Shown one piece after another: positions 27,389 to 36,027 of a DNA stretch of 64,000 nucleotides. The position numbers and the translations under genes are program-made. Numbering within the stretch: position 1 is the stretch's first letter; the number at the start of each line of letters is the position of its first letter. Under the pieces are notes generated by a model. That model saw nothing but the letters and a program-made list of their open reading frames with translations, was not told the DNA's origin and did no database searches. Source of the DNA: Chryseobacterium gleum (lineage in GTDB: Bacteria > Bacteroidota > Bacteroidia > Flavobacteriales > Flavobacteriaceae); assembly GCA_945881885.1 (NCBI GenBank), contig CAMCVI010000002.1, forward strand, positions 142,717 to 206,716. Direction: 5' to 3'.

Positions 27389-28078
27389 TTAGTTTAAAGT
27401 ATTTATATAATTAACTAAAAGAAGTAACTCTTTATCGTCATTAAGAGAGATTTTGTTTGTTTTTAAAAAGGCCGTAATTTCCTTTTCATAATTAGGAAAT
27501 AATTTTAAAAGATCTTTATTTTTTTTCGGCATTTCAACTATAGATTTATCTGATAATCCAATAAATAATAATTTTTCACCCTTTTTAAAATGGGATGGTA
27601 CTGGCTCTGAATAAGCATTTGACGCCTCAGCATACGGCACATAAACAATTACTTCTTTTGTGTAAAAATTTATATTTTTATTAGAGGTTTCCATTGCCAA
27701 AAAACCTTTTTTAGATACGCTTTCAGAATTATAATTTACGTAGGTATAAACTTTTTTAATATAAGGTATTTTTATTACAGCATAATCTTGCGGAACTAAA
27801 GCGAATACTTTATCATTATTTTTAAATTCTAATTCGTCTAATACTACATTGTATCTTACTGGAAGAACAGTTACAACCGAGTCTGTAAGACGAATCTGAC
27901 CATCATAAAAGTTTTCATCAGAATAAGCTGATCCACTTACTTCTTTAATTTTTATTGTTGATTGTACTTCTCTTGTTAAATCCCAAGAGGCAAATTGACT
28001 GGTTTCTCTTCCAACGGATTGAACTTGAGTGTAACCTGAAAATGAAATTAGTAGGGTAAATAATAAAATAGGTTTCAT
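27389..28078 (-). CDS. Exported protein of unknown function
   Basis: A 229-residue protein beginning with a clear signal peptide (MKPILLFTLLISFSGYTQ). I placed the start at the ATG at 28078; the longer frame back to 28147 puts an unlikely 23 residues before the signal sequence. The body is beta-strand-rich with many Tyr/Val pairs and ends in a charged helical part with ELLLLVNYINTLN. No known domain is recognised. It converges on the sugar dehydrogenase gene with 15 bases between the stops, and lies 72 bases downstream of an aldo/keto reductase gene. Confidence 0.65.
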   Translation of the reverse strand: MKPILLFTLLISFSGYTQVQSVGRETSQFASWDLTREVQSTIKIKEVSGSAYSDENFYDGQIRLTDSVVTVLPVRYNVVLDELEFKNNDKVFALVPQDYAVIKIPYIKKVYTYVNYNSESVSKKGFLAMETSNKNINFYTKEVIVYVPYAEASNAYSEPVPSHFKKGEKLLFIGLSDKSIVEMPKKNKDLLKLFPNYEKEITAFLKTNKISLNDDKELLLLVNYINTLN

Positions 28079-28150
28079 ATTTTTAAGTTTTAGATTAAGC
28101 ACGTAAAAATAATATTTTTTTTTAATTTCAAATAAATTGTTGTACAATTT

Positions 28151-29188
28151 TTAAGGCGCCGGATTTGGTATTAATTCCTGTATTTTATTGATTTCTTCGA
28201 AAACGGAATCAGTTAACATCACATCAAACGCATTTATATTTTCTTCGATTTGGTCAATTGTTGTTGCGCCAATTATGGTTGAAGTTACAAATTCTTGGTG
28301 GTTGACAAAGGCAATCGCCATTTCAGTAATTGTTAAACCTAAACTATTTGCCAAATCTTGGTATAATTTTGTGGCTTTAAAACAGTTTTCATTTGTGTAG
28401 CGCACAAAATTGGGGAATAATTTCATACGAGAATTGTCTGGTATGCCTTTTAAATATTTCCCTGATAAAAACCCAAAACCCAATGGTGAGTAGGCCAATA
28501 ACCCAACGTTTTCTCGCATACCAATTTCTGACAAACCTACTTCGTATAAACGATTTAATAACGAAAATGGATTTTGAATGGTGGCAATTCGTGGTAAATT
28601 GTGTTTTTCGCTTTCCATTAAAAACTTCATCACACCCCACGGGTTTTCATTTGAAATACCAATATGTTTTATTTTTCCTTCTTTAATTAAGCCATCAAAA
28701 ACGGTTAAAACTTCAAAAATATTTTCCTGCCAATGCGTGTCTAACTTCTCCACGCCTCTTTTTTGAAACATATTCATAATACGCTCTGGCCAATGCGTTT
28801 GGTACAAATCAATATAATCAGTTTGTAAGTTTTTCAAACTTAATTCCACCGCTTCTGTAAGGCTTTTCTTAGAAAAATCTAGTGGTTTACGAATGTATTC
28901 CATACCTCTATTTGGTCCTGCAATTTTTGTGGCTACAACTAAATCAGCTCTTTTGTGTTTGTTTTTAGCTAACCAAGTTCCAATAAAACGTTCTGTACTT
29001 CCAAAAATATGTTCGTTGCCGCCAATAGGATACATTTCTGCGGTATCAATAAAATTAATACCACGTTCTGTAGCATAATCTAATTGGAAATGGGATTCCG
29101 CTTCGGTATTTTGATTTCCGAATGTCATGGTGCCTAAACAAGCTTTGCTGACTTTTAAATTGGTATTTGGAAGGGTGGTAAATTTCAT
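28151..29188 (-). CDS. Aldo/keto reductase (Tas-like)
   Basis: A 345-residue TIM-barrel NADPH oxidoreductase. The catalytic Tyr is in FIDTAEMYPIGGNEH, the active-site His in LYQTHWPER, and NADP-binding elements in IKHIGISNENPWG and STIIGATTIDQIEENI. The close TAEMYP and QTHWPER wording and length are those of the E. coli Tas subgroup. The physiological substrate cannot be read from sequence. Confidence 0.9.
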   Translation of the reverse strand: MKFTTLPNTNLKVSKACLGTMTFGNQNTEAESHFQLDYATERGINFIDTAEMYPIGGNEHIFGSTERFIGTWLAKNKHKRADLVVATKIAGPNRGMEYIRKPLDFSKKSLTEAVELSLKNLQTDYIDLYQTHWPERIMNMFQKRGVEKLDTHWQENIFEVLTVFDGLIKEGKIKHIGISNENPWGVMKFLMESEKHNLPRIATIQNPFSLLNRLYEVGLSEIGMRENVGLLAYSPLGFGFLSGKYLKGIPDNSRMKLFPNFVRYTNENCFKATKLYQDLANSLGLTITEMAIAFVNHQEFVTSTIIGATTIDQIEENINAFDVMLTDSVFEEINKIQELIPNPAP

Positions 29189-29261
29189 TAAAATAATTTT
29201 TTAAAAAAGTCGAAGTTACAAAGTTTAGCACTGAGAAAAGCGAATGTAATATAGATTTTAT

Positions 29262-29717
29262 TTATCTTAGAATATCTTGTATAATCTTCAAATGATGTTT
29301 GGTGTGAATCACTAAGAATTTCTCAGTTTGTTTTACATTTAAATCCTTAAAAAAAGGATGCTTAAAAAACGAATTTTCAGAAAAAGAATTCAGTTTTAAA
29401 ATATTATTTTTGGCTGCTTCAAGTTTTGCAATTAATTCCTCTTGAGTAGCAACTTGAGTTGGAATTACCACTTTAGGCGCTTTGGCTTTTCCTCTAGGGA
29501 TTTTACCTGTTGTAAAAACCATAAATTTAGGAAAGTTCCATTTGGGTTGAAACTCGTTTGGATTTGAAATTTCTAATTGTTCAACAATGCCATTTATTAC
29601 TAACAAAGAATGATCAATTTGCCAGCCAACAGTGCTGTTGGAAACTTTAGAATTGGTTTTATCTAAATTAGGAATATGATTTTCTAATTGAAGTAGTATG
29701 TGGTGAAGAGGTTTCAT
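29262..29717 (-). CDS. DUF1569 (DinB-like) protein
   Basis: A 151-residue helical protein with the DUF1569 pattern: an N-terminal helix, VGWQIDHSLLVINGIVEQL, the FTTGKIPRGKAKAPK loop, and a C-terminal HTKHHLKIIQDIL. Histidines at the ends of helices (QIDHS, HTKHH) are placed as in the metal-binding DinB/YfiT fold. No function is established. It is flanked by an inverted repeat on its upstream side. Confidence 0.78.
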   Translation of the reverse strand: MKPLHHILLQLENHIPNLDKTNSKVSNSTVGWQIDHSLLVINGIVEQLEISNPNEFQPKWNFPKFMVFTTGKIPRGKAKAPKVVIPTQVATQEELIAKLEAAKNNILKLNSFSENSFFKHPFFKDLNVKQTEKFLVIHTKHHLKIIQDILR

Positions 29718-29733
29718 AATTTCTGAAATACGA

Positions 29734-29773
29734 AAGTTGTCTAAAAAGAGTGTTAATACTCTTTAGACAACTT
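29734..29773 (-). terminator. Inverted repeat, probable terminator of the OmpA-family gene
   Basis: Arms AAGTTGTCTAAAAAGAGT (29734-29751) and ACTCTTTAGACAACTT (29758-29773) pair over 16 bases with a two-base bulge. It lies directly after the OmpA-family stop on the minus strand. A strong T-run is lacking, so termination is likely but not certain. Confidence 0.5.
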
Positions 29774-29792
29774 GAGTTATTAAATTCAAATC

Positions 29793-30758
29793 TTACATTT
29801 CGTTTAACAACTTAGACAACTCGTCTAATTTTGGTGTTAAAATAAATTCGATTCTACGGTTTTTTGCTTTTCCTTCTGCTGTTTCGTTAGGTAATAACGG
29901 TGCAAATTCGCCACGCCCAGCAGCGGTTAAATTTTCCTTTTTTACTTTGGTATTAGCAGATAAAATATTTACAATTGCAGTAGCGCGTTTGGTAGATAAA
30001 TCCCAATTGTTTTCTACGCCACCACCAATAGAACCTACAATTTTATCATTATCTGTGTGGCCTTCAATTAGCACTGAAATATCCGGATTGTCACCTAAAA
30101 CTTTTCCTACTAAATCAACCGCTTTTTTACCTTCTGAACCAACTGTCCAACTTCCAGATTCGAAAAGTAATTTATTTTCCATAGAAACATATACTTTTCC
30201 GTCTCTTTCAGTTACGGTTAATCCTTTCCCTTCAAACGCTTTAAGCGACTTAGATAAAGTTTCTTTCAGTTTTTTCATAGCCGCTTCTTTATCAGCCATA
30301 ATTTTTTCTAATTCTGCTAATCGCGTAGATGATTTTAATAAATCTGCTTTTAATTTATTCAATTTATCTTGCTCTGCAGTCATTGCTTTTTGCTTGGCTT
30401 CTAATTCTGCCAATAATTCACGATTTTTTTTGATATTGGCATCTAAAGCTTCGTTACTGTCTTTCTCCAACGCATCATAAGACGCTTTTAAATTGTCTAA
30501 ACTTTTCTTAGTTGCAGCATAATCAGCAGCTAATTTATCGCGTTCTGTTTTTAATTTTTCTGATTCCGTTTTGTACTTGTTTAAATCGGTTTGTAAAGCA
30601 GAATTACTGGTTTTTAAGCCTTCATTTTCATCTGCTAGCGCGTTACGATCTTTTTTCAAATCGGCAAACTTGTTTTCTAAATCTTGGTAGATTTTTTTTG
30701 AAACACATGATGAACTCATGCTTAATATCAGTAATCCTAATGTGATTTTTCTTATCAT
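29793..30758 (-). CDS. OmpA-family peptidoglycan-binding lipoprotein with coiled coil
   Basis: A 321-residue protein: lipoprotein signal MIRKITLGLLILSMSSSC (Cys18), a long charged coiled coil (about residues 25-170, heptad-rich in Lys/Glu/Leu), then an OmpA C-terminal domain with LIEGHTDND, WDLSTKRATAIVNIL, AAGRGEFAP and NRRIEFIL. The OmpA domain holds peptidoglycan non-covalently, and the coiled coil would span from the outer membrane to the wall. Confidence 0.9.
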   Translation of the reverse strand: MIRKITLGLLILSMSSSCVSKKIYQDLENKFADLKKDRNALADENEGLKTSNSALQTDLNKYKTESEKLKTERDKLAADYAATKKSLDNLKASYDALEKDSNEALDANIKKNRELLAELEAKQKAMTAEQDKLNKLKADLLKSSTRLAELEKIMADKEAAMKKLKETLSKSLKAFEGKGLTVTERDGKVYVSMENKLLFESGSWTVGSEGKKAVDLVGKVLGDNPDISVLIEGHTDNDKIVGSIGGGVENNWDLSTKRATAIVNILSANTKVKKENLTAAGRGEFAPLLPNETAEGKAKNRRIEFILTPKLDELSKLLNEM

Positions 30759-30853
30759 TTGATATACATATTTAATTCCATCGGAATTGGTTATTATTTT
30801 TAGACGTTTATTTATTATGTTTAGTTGTATGCTTAAATTCTTTTACTTTTAAA

Positions 30854-31615
30854 TTAGCCTATTTCAACCAAAACCGGACAATGATCTGAATGTTTGGCTT
30901 CTGGTAAAATTAAGGCTCTTTTTATTTTATCTTTTAAAGGTGCTGCCGCTAAACAGTAATCAATTCGCCATCCTTTATTGTTATTTCTTGCATTGGCTCT
31001 ATAACTCCACCAACTATAATTATCTGGTTCTTTATTTAAATGACGAAAAGTATCAATCATTCCTGTCTTCATAAAACTATCTAACCATGCGCGCTCTTCC
31101 GGTAAAAACCCAGATGTTTTCTCGTTTCCTTTTGGATTATGAATATCAATGGCTTCGTGACAAATGTTGTAATCACCACAAACTAGCAAATTCGGAATTT
31201 CGTTTCGCAAATTTATAATATACTCCTGAATAGTATCCATATATTGGAATTTGTATCCAAGTCTGTCGTTATTGGTTCCAGAAGGCAAATACATACTCAT
31301 TACTGACAGCGAATCAAAATCTACACGGAGATTTCTCCCTTCAAAATCCATATTTTCGATTCCCGTTCCAAAAACTACATTTTTAGGTTCCGATTTACAT
31401 AAAATTGCCACACCGCTATACCCTTTTTTTTGTGCTGAAAAATAATATTGAAAAGGATAACCTGCTTCAGATATTACATCAGTAGGAATTTGATCTTCGG
31501 TAGCTTTAATTTCCTGCAAGCATATTACATCCGGATTTGCGCTTTTTAACCACTCTATAAACCCTTTGCTTATGGCTGCTCTAATTCCGTTTACATTGTA
31601 AGAGATAATCTTCAT
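30854..31615 (-). CDS. xth: Exodeoxyribonuclease III
   Basis: AP endonuclease and 3'-5' exonuclease for base excision repair. The 253 residues contain ISYNVNGIRAA (metal-binding Asn), CLQEIKA (Glu), GDYNICH (Asp-Tyr-Asn), WSYRANARNNNKGWRIDYCL and the catalytic SDHCPV near the C-terminus. The start chosen is the ATG at 31615; a TTG just before it adds one residue and is less likely. Confidence 0.95.
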   Translation of the reverse strand: MKIISYNVNGIRAAISKGFIEWLKSANPDVICLQEIKATEDQIPTDVISEAGYPFQYYFSAQKKGYSGVAILCKSEPKNVVFGTGIENMDFEGRNLRVDFDSLSVMSMYLPSGTNNDRLGYKFQYMDTIQEYIINLRNEIPNLLVCGDYNICHEAIDIHNPKGNEKTSGFLPEERAWLDSFMKTGMIDTFRHLNKEPDNYSWWSYRANARNNNKGWRIDYCLAAAPLKDKIKRALILPEAKHSDHCPVLVEIG

Positions 31616-31843
31616 CAACTAATTTAAGTATTAAAACCTTAAAAAAAATTTATTTTCAAACCTATTTTTTCTCATTTTCATGATATGCGAAAGTTGTTTA
31701 AAAACTAATTCTCAAAAATAGAAAAAGTTTTCAATAAAATGTGTGATTAACTGAGGAATTTATAAAAAATTTATCATAAAACGGCAATAATTAAATTGTT
31801 GGCAATTGTTCAAACAAGATATATAGAAATTGAATAGAATTGC

Positions 31844-31851
31844 TATCTTTG
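31844..31851 (+). promoter_or_regulatory. Candidate -7 box for the OlsF-like gene
   Basis: TATCTTTG, 23 bases before the ATG at 31875. No convincing -33 TTG is seen at the normal spacing. Confidence 0.45.
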
Positions 31852-31874
31852 TTACTCGCTCTAAACAAAAATAA

Positions 31875-33668
31875 ATGGGATTAGTTACTGCAAAAGAAGT
31901 AGCCAAAGCAATAAAAACGGACAAATACGGTTTATTAGGAACTTTTTCAGGGTGGTTACTCATGAAAGTTCTTAAGATTTCTACACTCAATAAAATATAC
32001 AATCGCAATAAACATTTAAATGATTTAGAGTTTTTAAATGCTATTTTAGATGAGTTTCAAATTAAATTTGAAATCCCTGAAGAAGATTTGAAGCGTTTGC
32101 CAAAAGAAGGCGCTTACATTACCATTTCCAACCATCCTTTGGGTGGAATTGATGGTCTTTTATTATTGAAATTAATGCTTGAGCGCGAACCCAATTTTAA
32201 AATAATAGCCAATTTTTTATTGCACAGAATTGAACCGATTAAGCCCTACATTATGCCGGTTAATCCGTTTGAAAATCATAAAGATGCCAAATCTAGTGTA
32301 ATAGGCATTAAAGAAACCTTACGTCATTTGAGCGATGGAAAACCTTTAGGTGTTTTTCCTGCAGGAGAAGTTTCCACATACAAAGACGGCAAATTAATTG
32401 TAGATAAACCTTGGGAAGAAGGTGCTTTAAAAATAATTAAAAAAGCAAATGTACCTGTTGTTCCTATTTATTTTCATGCCCAAAATAGTAAATTATTTTA
32501 CCGATTATCTAAGTTAAGCGACACCTTACGCACGGCAAAATTGCCAAGCGAATTATTAACCCAAAAAAATCGGATAATAAAAGTGAGAATAGGAAAACCT
32601 ATTTCAATCAACGAGTTAAATGAGCACGCTAATATTCCAGAATTTGGCGAGTTTTTAAGAAAAAAAACATACATGCTTTCTAATTCTTTTGAAGAAGAAA
32701 ATTTTAAATTGACATTTCCGAAATTTACAAGTCCAAAAACAGCAAAACAAATTGTAAAACCTGCCAATCACGAACAAATTATTGAAGAAATTAATTTCTT
32801 AAAAGAAGGCGATTATCAATTATTGCAGAGTAAAAATTATAAAGTATTTTTAGTTACTGCCGAAAAAATTCCAAATATTTTACACGAAATTGGTAGGTTA
32901 CGAGAAATTACATTTAGGGAAGTAGGCGAAGGCACAAATGAGGCAATAGATTTAGATAAATTTGATGAATATTATCATCATATGTTTTTATGGGATGATG
33001 ATGCTCAAATGATAGCCGGAGCCTACCGTATGGGATTTGGTTCGATAATATTTCCAAAATTCGGTTTAGAAGGTTTTTATTTAAACGAACTTTTTAAATT
33101 TGAACCCGAACTAAATGACATGATGAGTCAATCTATTGAAATGGGTAGGGCTTTTATTATTTCTGAATACCAACAAAAACCAATGCCGTTGTTTTTACTT
33201 TGGAAAGGAATTGTGCATACAACATTACATTATCCAGAACATAAATTTTTAATTGGTGGTGTAAGTATTAGTAATCAGTTTTCAGAATTTTCGAAATCGT
33301 TAATGATTGAATTTATGAAATCCAATTATTATGACCCATACGTAGCGCAATATATTAAACCCAAAAAAGAGTTTAAAGTAAAATTAAAAGACGCAGATAA
33401 AGATTTTGTGTTTAATAAAACTGAAGCTGATTTGAATAAATTTGATAAAATTATAGACGAAATTGAACCAGGTTCACTAAGATTGCCTGTTTTAATCAAA
33501 AAATACATCAAACAAAACGCTAAAGTTGTGGCGTTTAATGTAGATCCAATGTTTAACAATGCAATTGACGGATTGATGTATATTAAAATTTCAGATATTC
33601 CAGAAAGCACTTTGAAACCCGTAATGGAAGAATTTCAAGCTGAATTAGAGCGAAAGCATAAAGGCTAA
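31875..33668 (+). CDS. Bifunctional aminolipid synthase (OlsF-like; PlsC-type plus GNAT-type acyltransferases)
   Basis: A 597-residue fusion. The N-terminal ~270 residues are a lysophospholipid-acyltransferase domain with NHPLGGIDG (His87, Asp93; spacing HX5D rather than HX4D) and LGVFPAGEVS. The C-terminal half is a GNAT-like domain of the OlsB type (LREITFREVGEGTNEAIDLDKFDEYYHHMFLWD, AGAYRMGFG, EMGRAFI). In the OlsF family the C-terminal part adds a 3-hydroxy fatty acid to the amino acid and the N-terminal part then esterifies it, making ornithine-type lipids; flavobacteria may use glycine or ornithine. The reaction is taken from the family, and the amino acid is not predictable here. Confidence 0.83.
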   Translation: MGLVTAKEVAKAIKTDKYGLLGTFSGWLLMKVLKISTLNKIYNRNKHLNDLEFLNAILDEFQIKFEIPEEDLKRLPKEGAYITISNHPLGGIDGLLLLKLMLEREPNFKIIANFLLHRIEPIKPYIMPVNPFENHKDAKSSVIGIKETLRHLSDGKPLGVFPAGEVSTYKDGKLIVDKPWEEGALKIIKKANVPVVPIYFHAQNSKLFYRLSKLSDTLRTAKLPSELLTQKNRIIKVRIGKPISINELNEHANIPEFGEFLRKKTYMLSNSFEEENFKLTFPKFTSPKTAKQIVKPANHEQIIEEINFLKEGDYQLLQSKNYKVFLVTAEKIPNILHEIGRLREITFREVGEGTNEAIDLDKFDEYYHHMFLWDDDAQMIAGAYRMGFGSIIFPKFGLEGFYLNELFKFEPELNDMMSQSIEMGRAFIISEYQQKPMPLFLLWKGIVHTTLHYPEHKFLIGGVSISNQFSEFSKSLMIEFMKSNYYDPYVAQYIKPKKEFKVKLKDADKDFVFNKTEADLNKFDKIIDEIEPGSLRLPVLIKKYIKQNAKVVAFNVDPMFNNAIDGLMYIKISDIPESTLKPVMEEFQAELERKHKG

Positions 33669-33680
33669 TCAAAATTATAA

Positions 33681-33697
33681 ATTAACTATTAGTTAAT
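33681..33697. terminator. Weak AT-rich hairpin between converging genes
   Basis: A seven-base stem ATTAACT / AGTTAAT with a three-base loop, followed by ATTTTTAC, in the 33-base gap between the OlsF-like gene and the dehydrogenase gene. Possible terminator; the stem has only two G-C pairs. Confidence 0.4.
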
Positions 33698-33701
33698 ATT
33701 T

Positions 33702-34655
33702 TTACAAATACAAATTCAAAATTTTATTTACAATAACTTGAGCTAATTTTTCTTTACTTTCAATTGTCCAACCTGCTATATGAGGCGTTAGGATTACATT
33801 GCTAGCATTAAGCAAGTATTCTAAAGCTTCTGGTTTTTCGCCTTCAAATAAGGTTTCAAAAGATACTTTTTCGTATTCTAAAACATCTAACCCTGCGCCT
33901 AAAATTTTACCTGATTGTAAAGCAGTTACCAAATCTGCAGTAACAACACTTTTTCCTCTTGCGGTATTTAGTAACCAAAAAGGTTTTAAAAACTGATTGA
34001 TAAATGCAGTATTAACCATTTTATCTGTTTCTGGTGTCCACGGAATGTGTAAACTTAACACATCGGCTTTTTGTTGTAATTCTTGTAAGTCAACTTGCTT
34101 GGCATTTGCATCGCCAACATTGGATAAAATGTCGTAACACAAAACATTCACATCAAAACCTCTTAGCTTTTTTGCAAAAGATTTTCCCATATTTCCATAT
34201 CCAATAATTCCAACTGTTTTGCCGTCCAATTCTGTTCCGCGATTGCTTTCACGATTCCATTGTCCGGATTTGACTTCTTTATCGGCGGTATTTAATTTAT
34301 TGAATAATGACAATAGCATGCCTAAAGCATGTTCGCCAACAGCAGTAGCATTTCCTTCAGGAGCTGCAATTAGTTGGATATTTCTGCTTTCTGCATATTC
34401 GCAATCAATACTTTCTAAGCCAGCGCCCACTCGTGCAATAAATTGTAAGTTTTTAGCTTTATCAATAAAGGTTTTATCAATTTTAAATCGGCTTCTGATA
34501 ACAATTCCGTGGTAATTTTCAATTTTACTTTCTATTGCTTCTTTGGTTGAAGTAAAATCAGCTTCATTTTGAAAACCTGCCTTTTCTAATTGCTCCCAAA
34601 GCAAAGGATGATTGGAATCTAAATGAAGAATTTTTATAGTAGAAATAGTTTGCAT
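33702..34655 (-). CDS. NAD-dependent D-2-hydroxyacid dehydrogenase (phosphoglycerate dehydrogenase-like)
   Basis: A 317-residue enzyme with the dinucleotide fold GIIGYGNMGKSFAKKL and the catalytic trio: Arg in LLNTARGKSVV, Glu in LDVLEYEK, His in LTPHIAGWT. Length fits the short SerA type without an ACT domain, so it may start serine synthesis from 3-phosphoglycerate, but other 2-hydroxyacid substrates are equally possible. No ser genes are adjacent. Confidence 0.87.
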   Translation of the reverse strand: MQTISTIKILHLDSNHPLLWEQLEKAGFQNEADFTSTKEAIESKIENYHGIVIRSRFKIDKTFIDKAKNLQFIARVGAGLESIDCEYAESRNIQLIAAPEGNATAVGEHALGMLLSLFNKLNTADKEVKSGQWNRESNRGTELDGKTVGIIGYGNMGKSFAKKLRGFDVNVLCYDILSNVGDANAKQVDLQELQQKADVLSLHIPWTPETDKMVNTAFINQFLKPFWLLNTARGKSVVTADLVTALQSGKILGAGLDVLEYEKVSFETLFEGEKPEALEYLLNASNVILTPHIAGWTIESKEKLAQVIVNKILNLYL

Positions 34656-34735
34656 AGCGTCAATTTTGAAAACGGAAAGTTAATGATTTACAGAGAGATT
34701 CGCAAAATAGATTTTGGGACTAATCAAAATTTCAA

Positions 34736-35731
34736 CTAAACCAATTGCTCGTAATTTGCATATACTTCTTTTATTTGATTGAAAACATCAAATAATTCGT
34801 TGTGCCCGTCTGTAGTTACTAAGCGTTGTTTGTAAGGTTTGAAGTCTTGAATACCTTTGAAATAATTGGTATAATGACGACGCATTTCTACGATTCCCAC
34901 GCGTTCGCCTTTCCATTCCATGGACCAAATTAAGTGGTTTTGCGCCGCTTCTACTCTATCTGCTACAGAAGGTGGTGCTAATTTTTCACCTGTTTTGAAG
35001 AAATGTTTTATCTCATTAAAAACCCAAGGATAACCAATTGCCGCACGACCAATCATCATGCCGTCTAACCCGAACTTATTTTTATATTCTAGGGCTTTTT
35101 CTGGAGAATCGACATCGCCATTTCCGAAAATGGGCATCGAGATTCGTGGATTGTTTTTAATGCGTGCAATATGTGTCCAATCAGCCTGTCCTTTATACAT
35201 TTGCGCGCGGGTTCTGGCATGAACAGTTAAAGCTTGTACACCAATATCTTGTAATCGTTCGGCTACTTCATCAATATTTATAGAACTTTCGTCCCAACCT
35301 AAACGGGTTTTTACAGTAACTGGCAAAGGTGTTGATTTGATGACGGCTTTGGTCAAACGTACCATTAAATCAATATCTTTTAAAACACCGGCTCCAGCAC
35401 CTTTACACACCACTTTTTTAACGGGACAACCAAAATTAATATCTACCAAATCAGGTTGAACGGTTTCTACAATTTTTGCAGAAAGTGCCATAGCTTCTTC
35501 GTCGCCACCAAAAATTTGAATACCAACTGGGCGTTCGTAATCGAAAATATCTAATTTCATTCTGCTTTTCATGGCATTCCTAATTAGCCCTTCGGAAGAA
35601 ATAAATTCAGAATACATTAAATCTGCTCCGTGCATTTTGCACAAACGGCGAAATGGCGGATCGCTTACATCTTCCATAGGCGCAAGAAGCAAGGGATAAT
35701 CGGGCAAAATAATGTTTCCTATTTTTGGCAT
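34736..35731 (-). CDS. dusB: tRNA-dihydrouridine synthase
   Basis: FMN enzyme that reduces uridine to dihydrouridine in tRNA D-loops. The 331 residues show LLAPMEDVSDPPFR, the catalytic cysteine in NFGCPVKKVV, VTVKTRLGWD, VHARTRAQMYKG, GNGDVDSPEKA and DGMMIGRAAIGYPW. The DusB call rests on the PVKKVVCKGAG wording and length. Its -7 box lies only four bases from the ATG. Confidence 0.94.
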   Translation of the reverse strand: MPKIGNIILPDYPLLLAPMEDVSDPPFRRLCKMHGADLMYSEFISSEGLIRNAMKSRMKLDIFDYERPVGIQIFGGDEEAMALSAKIVETVQPDLVDINFGCPVKKVVCKGAGAGVLKDIDLMVRLTKAVIKSTPLPVTVKTRLGWDESSINIDEVAERLQDIGVQALTVHARTRAQMYKGQADWTHIARIKNNPRISMPIFGNGDVDSPEKALEYKNKFGLDGMMIGRAAIGYPWVFNEIKHFFKTGEKLAPPSVADRVEAAQNHLIWSMEWKGERVGIVEMRRHYTNYFKGIQDFKPYKQRLVTTDGHNELFDVFNQIKEVYANYEQLV

Positions 35732-35735
35732 GGTG

Positions 35736-35743
35736 CAAAGATA
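35736..35743 (-). promoter_or_regulatory. -7 box four bases from the dusB start codon
   Basis: On the minus strand TATCTTTG is followed by CACC and then the dusB ATG. As with panD and rbfA, transcription should begin at or next to the start codon. Confidence 0.5.
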
Positions 35744-35764
35744 AGTAAAGTTTATGGATTTGAT

Positions 35765-35929
35765 GGGTACACAGATTGAACGGATTTTACGGATTTGCGC
35801 TGAAATTCATAAAAATCTTTGTGATTTGTGTAATCCGTGTTAAAAAAAATAGCGTTTTGGAAAAGAAATGGGTACACAGATTTAAGGGATTTTCGCTGAA
35901 ATTAATTTTGAAAACAGTTGTTGTATTTT
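35765..35929. repeat. Two copies of a dispersed GGGTACACAGATT element
   Basis: The gene-free stretch 35732-36027 begins with two related blocks, at 35765 and 35870, each opening GGGTACACAGATT and continuing through GGATTTT to CGCTGAAATT. The first also contains the paired motifs ACAGATT…ACGGATT and AATCTTTGTG…GTAATCCGTG, which are partly complementary and could fold back. The look matches the short ACGGATTACACGGATT-type intergenic repeats of this phylum. No coding frame is seen. Confidence 0.6.
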
Positions 35930-36005
35930 AGCCCCGATAGGAGCGGCATCTCCCGATTTTTCATCGGGAATATAGCGGATAGCGGGACCGAAAGTCTTCT
36001 GGAAA
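35930..36005. repeat. Flavobacterial palindromic intergenic element
   Basis: It starts AGCCCCGATAGGAGCGG, has a central hairpin TCCCGAT-TTTTC-ATCGGGA (35951-35969) and ends ATAGCGGATAGCGGGACCGAAAG. The outer GCCCCGAT and the later ATAGCGG are also roughly complementary, so the whole element may fold as a two-tier stem. It is richer in G+C than the surroundings. It recalls a dispersed non-coding element I know from Flavobacterium genomes; that recall needs a search to confirm. It lies downstream of the EnvC-like gene start region's partner dusB and just beyond the EnvC-like stop codon, so it could end that transcript. Confidence 0.6.
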
Positions 36006-36027
36006 TAGTAGTTTTGCTCCAAAAAAA

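Noticed and set aside
29947..30480. 177-codon frame opposite the OmpA-family gene
   Set aside because: Mirror of the coiled-coil codons (Ser/Phe-rich low complexity); no start or promoter signal.
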